DNA of 6,723 nt from NCBI GenBank assembly GCA_012798745.1, contig JAAZMQ010000007.1, positions 1 to 6,723 of the forward strand, written 5' to 3'. This stretch comes from Bacteroidales bacterium. GTDB lineage: Bacteria > Bacteroidota > Bacteroidia > Bacteroidales > Dysgonomonadaceae. Positions 1 to 5,648 of this stretch are shown in pieces. The notes under the pieces are model-generated. The model was not told the DNA's origin, ran no database searches, and was given only the letters and a program-made list of their open reading frames with translations. How positions within the stretch are numbered: position 1 is the stretch's first letter; each line of letters begins with the position of its first letter. Both the position numbers and the translations under genes were made by a program.

Positions 1-491
1 ATAAAAGGTTTTTCCTTATTTTTGCTTACTTCAAAATAGGCTTCACCCTCTAAATACACCGTTCTATCTTTTTTTGAGAATGTGGAAGGATACCTGAAGA
101 CGGTATTGGCATTCAACCATACATTGGTATTGTCTGCAAGAATCAGTTTCATGCGCTGACCCGCAGGAACTTGAAGTGTATGATATTGTGCCGCAAAATT
201 CCTTTCATCTCTGATACGCATCCAGTACAATCCGCTGACCAAGAGCAATAAAAATACAGCTACAGCCGTACTAACCATCCATAAAGACGTGCCAACCTCT
301 TTCTTGTTTTCTAATGAAGATTGTGAAGATACCAAAAGAAGCGCATCGTAGATTTTCCTTTCACGCATAAACAATGCTCGGTTATCCTCCGATTCTTCAA
401 CCCACTGCCTAACCTGCTGCTCTTCCTCTAAGGTAGCAGTTCCTTCAAAAAAACGACATAATAGTTCTTTGTTCATGCGTGAAAATTTCAT
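1..491 (-). CDS. FecR-family anti-sigma factor, N-terminal 163 codons (3' end outside window)
   Basis: This is an inner-membrane anti-sigma factor that would hold the neighbouring ECF sigma factor and relay a signal from a TonB-dependent outer-membrane receptor or transducer. My reading of the minus strand from the ATG at 491 is open to the window edge. Residues 1-66 form a charged cytoplasmic N-terminal domain, the expected sigma-binding part. Residues 69-90 are one hydrophobic membrane segment flanked by Trp and then MRIRDER. From about residue 105 the periplasmic FecR domain begins, with the hallmark stretch VPAGQRMKLILADNTNVWLN (108-127) and then YLEGEAYFEV (146-155). A second in-frame ATG at 476 (MNKELLCRFFEG) is also a plausible start. 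The gene follows the sigma gene by 60 bp (75 bp from the alternative start), so the two are probably co-transcribed. The remaining C-terminal half lies off the left edge. Family assignment is confident; the signal and receptor are unknown. Confidence 0.93.
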   Translation of the reverse strand, partial: MKFSRMNKELLCRFFEGTATLEEEQQVRQWVEESEDNRALFMRERKIYDALLLVSSQSSLENKKEVGTSLWMVSTAVAVFLLLLVSGLYWMRIRDERNFAAQYHTLQVPAGQRMKLILADNTNVWLNANTVFRYPSTFSKKDRTVYLEGEAYFEVSKNKEKPF

Positions 492-551
492 CCCTTGTAT
501 ATGTATAACAAACGAGGGAGGGATATCCCTAAAAGAAAAGTGAACTTTTAA

Positions 552-1115
552 TCAAAATAAAAAGAAAACTGCTAAAAGAAAAATAAAGTCCCTTAAAGAA
601 ATGCGCAAACATTTAAGGGCTTTGGAAATATGATACTCAACCGTCTTAGGGCTAAGACTCATCTTTTGAGCAATATCCTTATAAGGAAAACCGTGATAAC
701 GATTTAAGATAAAAATCCGACGCGTTTTCGATGGTAATTTATCTACCGTTTTACGGACAATTTCACGCATTTCGTCCGAAAAAAGGTATTCCGGATCGCA
801 AGCTTCCAGAGTGGCCAAACGAGTATTCAAAACCCATTCTGCTTGATCGGTCATTTCCCTTTCTGCTTTCAAGCGAATTTTTTCATGATGCAAATGGTTA
901 ATGCATTTGTTTTTTACAATGGTCAAAATATAAGCCGGCGCATTGGTATCCGGCAAAAGGTTTTCTCTGTTTTCCCAGTAAAGAGTGAATGCTTCCGACA
1001 CGAAATCTTCAGCAACAGGCTGATTTTTCAGATACCCCATTGCAAAACGAACAAAGCGTGAATAATATTCATTAAATAGGTTGTTGAAGTTTCGTATATC
1101 CGAAGCAGAATTCAT
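552..1115 (-). CDS. ECF RNA polymerase sigma-70 factor (Bacteroidetes FecI-like)
   Basis: This 187-residue extracytoplasmic-function sigma factor directs RNA polymerase to a small regulon and is normally kept inactive by the FecR protein encoded next to it. Region 2 spans about residues 11-77, with the conserved core around PVAEDFVSEAFTLYWENR (33-50) and a following segment that ends in KNKCINHLHHEK. Region 4 covers about 127-172: LPSKTRRIFILNRYHGFPYKDIA leads into a helix-turn-helix at MSLSPKTVEYHISKALKCLR. The protein ends in a very hydrophobic tail (FIFLLAVFFLF), common in this Bacteroidetes sigma group. Length is normal for ECF factors. The ATG at 1115 is supported by a matching promoter 46 bp upstream. 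No SusC/SusD-type genes are visible, but the window ends inside fecR, so they could lie just beyond. In Bacteroidales such pairs often control polysaccharide or iron uptake loci; which one applies here cannot be told. Confidence 0.95.
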   Translation of the reverse strand: MNSASDIRNFNNLFNEYYSRFVRFAMGYLKNQPVAEDFVSEAFTLYWENRENLLPDTNAPAYILTIVKNKCINHLHHEKIRLKAEREMTDQAEWVLNTRLATLEACDPEYLFSDEMREIVRKTVDKLPSKTRRIFILNRYHGFPYKDIAQKMSLSPKTVEYHISKALKCLRISLRDFIFLLAVFFLF

Positions 1116-1160
1116 TTTATGCGTTCTTTTTCAGAGGCGAATGTAACTGAAAATTCAAAA

Positions 1161-1191
1161 CAAATATAGTTTATTAAGTTAAATAAGCAAA
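1161..1191 (-). promoter_or_regulatory. Bacteroidales-type promoter of the sigma/anti-sigma operon
   Basis: Read on the minus strand, TTTG (1188-1191) is followed after exactly 19 bases by TATATTTG (1161-1168). This matches the Bacteroidales housekeeping promoter (TTTG at -33, TAnnTTTG at -7). Transcription would begin near 1154, leaving a leader of about 40 nt before the ATG at 1115, which carries no evident Shine-Dalgarno. It lies in the 112-bp gap between the acetyltransferase and the sigma gene. A housekeeping promoter implies the sigma factor is made constitutively and held by its anti-sigma factor; that last step is inference. Confidence 0.72.
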
Positions 1192-1227
1192 GAATCTCGT
1201 ATAATTCCCTTTTTCGCTTAAAATTTT

Positions 1228-1791
1228 CTAATCGGTGTGTTTAAGATTGTCTTGAAACAGATAACCTTCGCAGTAGCGAATAACCCGTTCATTCATGAAT
1301 TTCAAAAAATCGTTATATTGCTGCTTGTCTATCATGTTAGGATAACTAAGAATAAGAAGTTCTTTAGGCGTGATCCCCAGGCGGTAAGGCAGATGAACAA
1401 ACCGATAAGGGGTAAGCGTGAAGCCGGCACGCTCGTAAAACTGCAATCGTCTTACCGACAATTCGTCTATCAGCGGATCAATTTCTAATATGAGTGTATG
1501 AGCAGAATCGCACAAGTAACGCAATATTGTCGATCCATAACCCTGACCTCGTAACCGAGGATTCACAGCTAAATATTCCGGATAGCGATAAGAATCCCAC
1601 TCCCAATAAAAGATAATCCCTATAAGCTGCCCCTCTTCCCATACCGACAAAGGAAAGAAAAACGGATCGGCGCATGCCCGGATATGATCTTCTTCCCTTC
1701 GGCGTTCGGATAAAGGAAAACTTTCCTCATACAATTTCCACATCTCGTTCCATCGCAACGTATCGCTTGGTTCTATACGTAAAAACTCCAT
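1228..1791 (-). CDS. GNAT-family N-acetyltransferase, substrate unknown
   Basis: This is a predicted cytoplasmic enzyme of 187 residues that transfers an acetyl group from acetyl-CoA to an amine. With the ATG at 1791 as residue 1, the acetyl-CoA-binding motif A is PEYLAVNPRLRGQGYGSTIL (71-90), with RGQGYG at 81-86 as the pyrophosphate-binding loop (family pattern Q/R-x-x-G-x-G/A). The later YERAGF (119-124) is the usual motif B region. The N-terminal half has the typical strand pattern, including LSVWEEGQLIGIIFYWEW (48-65). The frame stays open upstream to an ATG at 1848, adding 19 hydrophobic residues, but that start would lie inside the clpC terminator hairpin and upstream of the likely promoter, so I chose 1791. 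It stands alone between clpC and the sigma operon, and nothing nearby points to a substrate. It could modify a small molecule or a protein. Confidence 0.88.
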   Translation of the reverse strand: MEFLRIEPSDTLRWNEMWKLYEESFPLSERRREEDHIRACADPFFFPLSVWEEGQLIGIIFYWEWDSYRYPEYLAVNPRLRGQGYGSTILRYLCDSAHTLILEIDPLIDELSVRRLQFYERAGFTLTPYRFVHLPYRLGITPKELLILSYPNMIDKQQYNDFLKFMNERVIRYCEGYLFQDNLKHTD

Positions 1792-1821
1792 CGATAATAA
1801 CCCATTTTGAATAAACGGGAG

Positions 1822-1829
1822 CAAAAATA
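1822..1829 (-). promoter_or_regulatory. Probable promoter (-7 box) of the acetyltransferase gene
   Basis: Minus-strand TATTTTTG fits the TAnnTTTG box. A near match to the -33 element, TTTC, lies 20 bases upstream at 1850-1853, inside the terminator stem of clpC. Transcription would start near 1815, about 24 nt before the ATG at 1791. The sequence is T-rich, so a chance match is possible. Confidence 0.45.
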
Positions 1830-1831
1830 CG

Positions 1832-1873
1832 AAAAAAAAAGCGCTCAACGAAATCCTTTTCGTTAAACGCTTT
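1832..1873 (-). terminator. Rho-independent terminator of clpC
   Basis: On the minus strand, 23 bases past the clpC stop codon, there is a two-part hairpin. The outer stem is AAAGCG/CGCTTT (1868-1873 with 1838-1843). A 3-by-3 internal loop separates it from the inner stem AACGAAA/TTTCGTT (1858-1864 with 1847-1853), which has a 4-base loop. A run of nine T residues (complement of 1832-1840) follows directly. Hairpin plus T tract in this orientation should end clpC transcription and insulate the acetyltransferase gene. Confidence 0.85.
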
Positions 1874-1896
1874 GTTCTAAAACAATTAAATAAGTA

Positions 1897-4434
1897 TTAT
1901 TCTACCTTTTCGACCACATTCATAGTGATACGCTGCGTTTCATTATCGAAATCAACCACAACAGTTTCACCTTCCTTGATACCTGTCCGAATGATCATTT
2001 CGGCCATCTCATCTTCGATATATTTTTGAATAGCCCGTTTCAACGGACGAGCACCAAACTGCACATCATAACCCTTATCTGCAATAAATTCTTTAGTAGC
2101 ATCGGTAATAACAACGTTATAACCCAGCTCTTTAACACGTTTGTATAAGCCGTCCAGTTCAAGATCAATAATCTTGTAAAGAGACTCTTTACTTAACTGA
2201 TCAAACATGATAATATCGTCAACACGATTCAAAAATTCAGGGGCAAACGCTTTATTCAACGCTTTTTGAATAATGCTTCGTGAATATTCCGGATCGGGAA
2301 CATCACCTCCCGCGGCTCTAAATCCGATTCCTCGTCCGAAATCTTTCAACTGCCGAGTACCAATATTCGAAGTCATGATAATGATGGTGTTCTTAAAATC
2401 GATCCTGCGCCCAAGACTATCGGTAATATGTCCCTCGTCAAGTATCTGTAACAAAATGTTGAACACATCGGGATGGGCTTTTTCAATCTCATCCAACAGC
2501 ACTACCGAATAGGGACGACGGCGAACTTTCTCTGTTAACTGGCCACCTTCTTCATAACCCACATATCCCGGAGGCGCACCTACCAGCCGCGACACATTGA
2601 ATTTTTCCATGTATTCGCTCATGTCGATACGAATCAGGTTCTCGGGTGAATCAAACAGATATTCAGCAAGTTTCTTGGCAAGGTGTGTCTTCCCCACTCC
2701 TGTAGGACCAAGGAACATGAAGCTTCCAATAGGTTTGTTGGGATCTTTCAACCCCACCCTATTACGTTGGATTGCTTTTACTACTTTTTCAACAGCTTCA
2801 TCCTGACCAATCACCTGATTTTTCAGTATATCTTTCATTTCGATCAATCGTTCCCCTTCGGCCTGAGCAATACGTTGAACCGGCACACCCGATATCATAG
2901 CAACTACTTCGGCAACCTTGTCCTCATCCACTATTTCGGGTTTTTCCTTGATTTCTTTCTGCCAACGTTCTTCCTCAGCTTCCAAAGCCAACAACAACTG
3001 ACGCTGTTTATCGCGGTAACTGGCCGCCAACTCATATTTCTGAGCTTTCACTGCTGCGGTTTTCTGCTCTTCCACTTCCTTAAGTTCAGCCTCCAATTGC
3101 TCGATAACTTTCGGTATCACGATGTTGGAAATATGAACTCTTGCGCCGGCTTCATCCAAAGCATCAATAGCCTTATCGGGAAAAGTTCGATCACTCACGT
3201 ATCTATCTGTCAATTTCACACAAGCCTCCAACGCCTTATCGGTATAACGCACATTATGGTGCTCTTCATACCGTTCCTTGATGTTTTTCAGAATCTGCAA
3301 AGTTTCTTCCGGAGTAGTCGGATCCACAATTACTTTTTGGAAACGACGTTCCAAAGCGCCATCTTTTTCAATATTTTTACGATACTCGTCCAACGTCGTT
3401 GCCCCAATACATTGAATTTCTCCCCGTGCTAATGCAGGTTTCAACATGTTGGCTGCATCCAGCGATCCGGTTGCACCCCCGGCACCAACAATAGTGTGAA
3501 CTTCATCAATGAACAAAATGATGTTCGGATTTTTAGAGAGCTCGTTCAAAATGGCCTTAATACGTTCCTCAAACTGACCGCGGTATTTGGTCCCGGCAAC
3601 GATGGACGCCATATCGAGCGAAATAATTCGTTTATCGAATAATGCGCGTGAAACTTTCTTTTGTACGATACGCAATGCCAAACCATCCACAATGGCCGAT
3701 TTTCCCACACCGGGATCACCAATCAGCACAGGATTATTTTTCTTGCGCCGGCTCAATATCTGAGCAATACGTTCAATTTCCTTATCGCGACCAACCACCG
3801 GATCAAGCCGGTTTTCCATCGCAGCACGCGTAATATCCGTACCGAAATTGTCCAAAACCGGTGTATCCGACGACGATTTGGTCTGCGAACCACCTTGACC
3901 GCCAAAAGATGATCTACCTTGCATATCATCATCATCGTCATCGGTAAAATTAGGCCCCATTGAAGGTAAATTCAATTCACCATCCTCTTTGCGAACATCA
4001 TAAATACTCTTTATATAAGAAAACGCACTCGAATAATCCATCTGAAATTGCGTAAGAATATCGTTGATAATGGTATTCTTATCTTTAAGCAACGCAAGCA
4101 GGATATGTTCCGAATCGGTTTCAGTGCTTCTCATAAGACGCGCTTCCAAAATACTCATCTTGAGAACCTTTTCGGTATTCTTATTGATCACCAATTCACC
4201 TCCGCTTCCCTCATATGGCTCCTGCACATGACGAATCTGTGAATCAATGCTTTCTTTTAATGCTCTCAGATCAATGTCGAAATCTTGGAGCACTTGAACT
4301 GCCAGCCCTGCACCATCGCGAAGTATACCAAGCATCAGATGTTCAGGACCTATATAATTATTTTGGAGTCTTCCGGCTTCTTCACGGCTGTAAGCCATGA
4401 TATCCCTAACTCGTTGTGAAAAATTGTTATCCAT
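1897..4434 (-). CDS. clpC: ATP-dependent Clp protease ATP-binding subunit ClpC
   Basis: This 845-residue AAA+ unfoldase assembles as a hexameric ring, unfolds substrates and feeds them to the ClpP peptidase in the cytoplasm. The two N-terminal Clp repeats occupy about residues 1-145. A flexible linker follows, with six Asp in a row (165-170) and a Gly/Ser-rich stretch to 190. The first AAA+ module has Walker A GDPGVGKS (239-246), pore loop KYRG (283-286) and Walker B ILFIDE (306-311). A UVR-like coiled-coil middle domain lies at about 446-492, which marks ClpC rather than ClpA and is too short for ClpB. The second module has Walker A GPTGVGKT (576-583), pore loop GYVG (623-626), Walker B VVLLDE (644-649) and sensor-2 GARPLKR (794-800). 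The ClpP-docking tripeptide IGF is at 703-705. All catalytic residues are present. Length is normal and the frame intact. The start is supported by a strong Shine-Dalgarno. No mcsA, mcsB, ctsR or clpP lies alongside, unlike Firmicutes. Confidence 0.98.
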   Translation of the reverse strand: MDNNFSQRVRDIMAYSREEAGRLQNNYIGPEHLMLGILRDGAGLAVQVLQDFDIDLRALKESIDSQIRHVQEPYEGSGGELVINKNTEKVLKMSILEARLMRSTETDSEHILLALLKDKNTIINDILTQFQMDYSSAFSYIKSIYDVRKEDGELNLPSMGPNFTDDDDDDMQGRSSFGGQGGSQTKSSSDTPVLDNFGTDITRAAMENRLDPVVGRDKEIERIAQILSRRKKNNPVLIGDPGVGKSAIVDGLALRIVQKKVSRALFDKRIISLDMASIVAGTKYRGQFEERIKAILNELSKNPNIILFIDEVHTIVGAGGATGSLDAANMLKPALARGEIQCIGATTLDEYRKNIEKDGALERRFQKVIVDPTTPEETLQILKNIKERYEEHHNVRYTDKALEACVKLTDRYVSDRTFPDKAIDALDEAGARVHISNIVIPKVIEQLEAELKEVEEQKTAAVKAQKYELAASYRDKQRQLLLALEAEEERWQKEIKEKPEIVDEDKVAEVVAMISGVPVQRIAQAEGERLIEMKDILKNQVIGQDEAVEKVVKAIQRNRVGLKDPNKPIGSFMFLGPTGVGKTHLAKKLAEYLFDSPENLIRIDMSEYMEKFNVSRLVGAPPGYVGYEEGGQLTEKVRRRPYSVVLLDEIEKAHPDVFNILLQILDEGHITDSLGRRIDFKNTIIIMTSNIGTRQLKDFGRGIGFRAAGGDVPDPEYSRSIIQKALNKAFAPEFLNRVDDIIMFDQLSKESLYKIIDLELDGLYKRVKELGYNVVITDATKEFIADKGYDVQFGARPLKRAIQKYIEDEMAEMIIRTGIKEGETVVVDFDNETQRITMNVVEKVE

Positions 4435-4445
4435 ATATTTTTATT

Positions 4446-4453
4446 CCTCCTTT
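4446..4453 (-). promoter_or_regulatory. Strong Shine-Dalgarno sequence of clpC
   Basis: Minus-strand AAAGGAGG lies 11 bases before the clpC ATG at 4434. It is a near-perfect complement of the 16S rRNA tail. This is unusual because Bacteroidota ribosomes mostly initiate without it, and no other gene in this window has a comparable site. It fixes the start codon. Confidence 0.75.
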
Positions 4454-4471
4454 GTAGCATACGACTACAAA
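4451..4471. promoter_or_regulatory. Perfect dyad over the clpC transcription start, candidate operator
   Basis: TTTGTAG (4451-4457) and CTACAAA (4465-4471) form a perfect 7-bp inverted repeat with a 7-base centre. One arm shares four bases with the -7 box of clpC (4468-4475), and the other runs into the Shine-Dalgarno. The predicted transcription start, about 4461, falls in the centre, so an RNA hairpin is unlikely and a protein-binding operator is the better guess. It does not match the CIRCE or CtsR sites known from other phyla. Confidence 0.45.
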
Positions 4472-4475
4472 TATA
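4468..4475 (-). promoter_or_regulatory. Probable -7 promoter box of clpC
   Basis: Minus-strand TATATTTG matches TAnnTTTG exactly. No TTTG is found at the expected 19-21 base distance upstream, where the sequence is AT-rich, so the promoter may be weak or need an activator. The leader would be about 27 nt. Confidence 0.5.
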
Positions 4476-4623
4476 TAATTTTTTATTTAATTAGTGTACT
4501 CTATAAATACAAAAACAATGCCAATTTATATATAAAGCTGAGTATAAATAGCAAAAACCATACCAAAACATCTTTCCTCACATCAATTCCATACCCCAAT
4601 CTTTATCGCAACCTCACAAATCA

Positions 4624-5412
4624 TTATTCGGAAGTTTTGAAAGAAGGTGTAAAAGCATCGTGACAAAAAATAAAAACGCAAGATGAACCGGCAGTTTCGT
4701 CTAAGAGCCGCTTTTTCTCATCCATCGCCAACGCAGCATGATTATCGAAAGCGGACAACCAACCCAAGGACATGTGTGCACGTGAAGGTATCACATCGCC
4801 CGGAAAAATCAATTTGCCCGATTCCGTATTAACAATTACAACAATCTGCCCCGGTGTATGCCCATTAAACAGCCGGAGATCAAATCCCGGAAACAACTCA
4901 AAATCCTCATCAATCAGCTTCAATTGTCCTGCTTCAAAAACCGGTTCAATATTTTCGGAAAAAAAAGAATCTTTCTCGTAGAGGCACGGATGACGATAAT
5001 TTTCCCATTGCAACCGGCTCAACCAATAAGTCGCATTGGGAAAAGTAGGTACAATTTCTTCTTGAAGATTTCTGACCGTACCCCCACCGCAATGATCAAA
5101 GTGTAGATGAGTAAGAATAACATCAGTGATGTCATCAGGAGTATAACCAAATCGTCCAATTTCTGCGCGCAAGTCAACTAATTTGTGAGGTTGATAAAAT
5201 TTCAGGCGATCGAGTTGTTTATCACCGGCACCGGTATCGACCAGGATATTTCTGTCGTCTGTTTCAACAAAAAGGATTCTCATGGCCATCTCGCACATAT
5301 TGTTTTTATCGCAAGGATAACGTCGCGACCAGTATTTTTTAGGTATTGGCCCAAACATCGCACCCCCGTCGGCAAGAAAATATCCTGTTTCTATGGTATG
5401 AAACCTGAGCAT
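4624..5412 (-). CDS. Metallo-beta-lactamase-fold hydrolase, AHL-lactonase-like group, substrate unknown
   Basis: This predicted cytoplasmic dinuclear-metal hydrolase has 262 residues and no signal peptide. The metal ligands are visible: the HxHxDH signature THLHFDHCGG (101-110; His102, His104, Asp106, His107), His185 in NGHTPGQ, Asp206 in PGD, and a final His251 in FCHDAF. Asp59 in LVDTG closes the fold as usual. The opening HTIETGYFLADGGAMFGPIP matches a common Bacteroidetes group of such proteins that is often compared with quorum-quenching lactonases; the true substrate is not known. I chose ATG 5412 because the family begins close to this point. The frame could open at GTG 5430, but that codon overlaps the likely -7 promoter box. 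The protein ends shortly after the last His ligand, a somewhat short C-terminus. It is transcribed toward clpC from its own promoter, 189 bp separate the two genes, and I see no convincing terminator between them. Confidence 0.88.
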   Translation of the reverse strand: MLRFHTIETGYFLADGGAMFGPIPKKYWSRRYPCDKNNMCEMAMRILFVETDDRNILVDTGAGDKQLDRLKFYQPHKLVDLRAEIGRFGYTPDDITDVILTHLHFDHCGGGTVRNLQEEIVPTFPNATYWLSRLQWENYRHPCLYEKDSFFSENIEPVFEAGQLKLIDEDFELFPGFDLRLFNGHTPGQIVVIVNTESGKLIFPGDVIPSRAHMSLGWLSAFDNHAALAMDEKKRLLDETAGSSCVFIFCHDAFTPSFKTSE

Positions 5413-5429
5413 AAATTTGTAATTTTGCA

Positions 5430-5437
5430 CAAAAATA
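5430..5437 (-). promoter_or_regulatory. Probable -7 promoter box of the hydrolase gene
   Basis: Minus-strand TATTTTTG fits TAnnTTTG and would start transcription near 5423, about 11 nt before the ATG at 5412. No clear TTTG lies at the -33 position. The left arm of the inverted repeat (5436-5450) occupies the spacer just upstream of the box, which would let a bound regulator block or assist polymerase. Confidence 0.5.
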
Positions 5438-5497
5438 CACTTTTTAGATCAATTATATGCAGTGAATAGAATCTTTGAAAGATCACCAAAAAGTGTA
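5436..5497. repeat. Interrupted inverted repeat in the divergent intergenic region
   Basis: The left arm (5436-5450), read in reverse complement, is GATC-T-AAAAAGTGTA. The right arm (5481-5497), read forward, is GATC-ACC-AAAAAGTGTA. They share a perfect 10-base block and GATC, differing only in the 1- versus 3-base joint. Thirty bases separate the arms. Within that spacer and touching the right arm is a second dyad, ATCTTTGAAAGAT (5471-5483), with perfect 6-bp arms around one base. The cluster lies between the leftward hydrolase gene and the rightward DUF4924-like remnant, so paired operator half-sites for divergent control are the simplest reading. The function is inferred. Confidence 0.6.
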
Positions 5498-5521
5498 ATC
5501 GTCAGGAAAGATAGATTAAAG

Positions 5522-5599
5522 ATGTTCTACAAACCCAATAAACAAGAGCATATCGCAGAATATTTGCTGTATATGTGGCAAACAGAAGAGACAAGATAA
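5522..5599 (+). pseudogene. N-terminal fragment of a DUF4924-like protein, truncated
   Basis: The frame reads MFYKPNKQEHIAEYLLYMWQ and then TEETR before a TAA at 5597-5599, 25 codons in all. The IAEYLLYMWQ block after a short charged leader resembles, from memory, the N-terminus of the roughly 180-residue DUF4924 proteins of Bacteroidetes, which often sit directly before rmlD and prfC. Only 49 bases lie between this stop and the rmlD frame start, so most of the gene is missing rather than merely frameshifted. The other two frames after the break also close quickly (TGA at 5601-5603, TAA at 5617-5619). The family has no established function. It could instead be an unrelated small peptide gene. 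The in-frame GTG at 5462 is a less likely start. Confidence 0.55.
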
Positions 5600-5648
5600 T
5601 TGATCAAGAAGAAACCTAACATGCTTTCCCTATTCTAAACTTACAGAT

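Larger units (their letters stand above)
4435..4623. other. Gap between hydrolase and clpC with strong strand asymmetry
   Basis: The right half, about 4545-4620, is nearly free of G on the plus strand, so the minus-strand transcript would be G-rich and almost lacking C. I find no coding sequence or hairpin there. The left end carries the clpC promoter elements. An open frame on the plus strand at 4397-4663 overlaps both genes and has no family resemblance, so I do not call it. Confidence 0.5.

Noticed and set aside
1792..1848. Upstream start at 1848 for the acetyltransferase, giving a hydrophobic leader like a signal peptide
   Set aside because: The leader is encoded partly by the clpC terminator and upstream of the likely promoter; GNAT enzymes are cytoplasmic and the family begins near the ATG at 1791.
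2683..3432. 249-codon open frame on the plus strand
   Set aside because: It lies wholly antisense to clpC, which is intact and unmistakable; the translation is Phe/Ile/His-rich with no recognisable domain.
4435..4520. CIRCE or CtsR operator upstream of clpC
   Set aside because: Neither the CIRCE inverted repeat nor tandem GGTCAAA heptads are present; the dyad found there is a different sequence.
4397..4663. 88-codon open frame on the plus strand across the hydrolase-clpC gap
   Set aside because: It overlaps the ends of two real genes and the clpC promoter, is low in complexity (Tyr, Asn, Ser, Ile) and has no family resemblance.
5413..5430. GTG start at 5430 for the hydrolase
   Set aside because: It overlaps the probable -7 promoter box, and the ATG at 5412 fits the family N-terminus.
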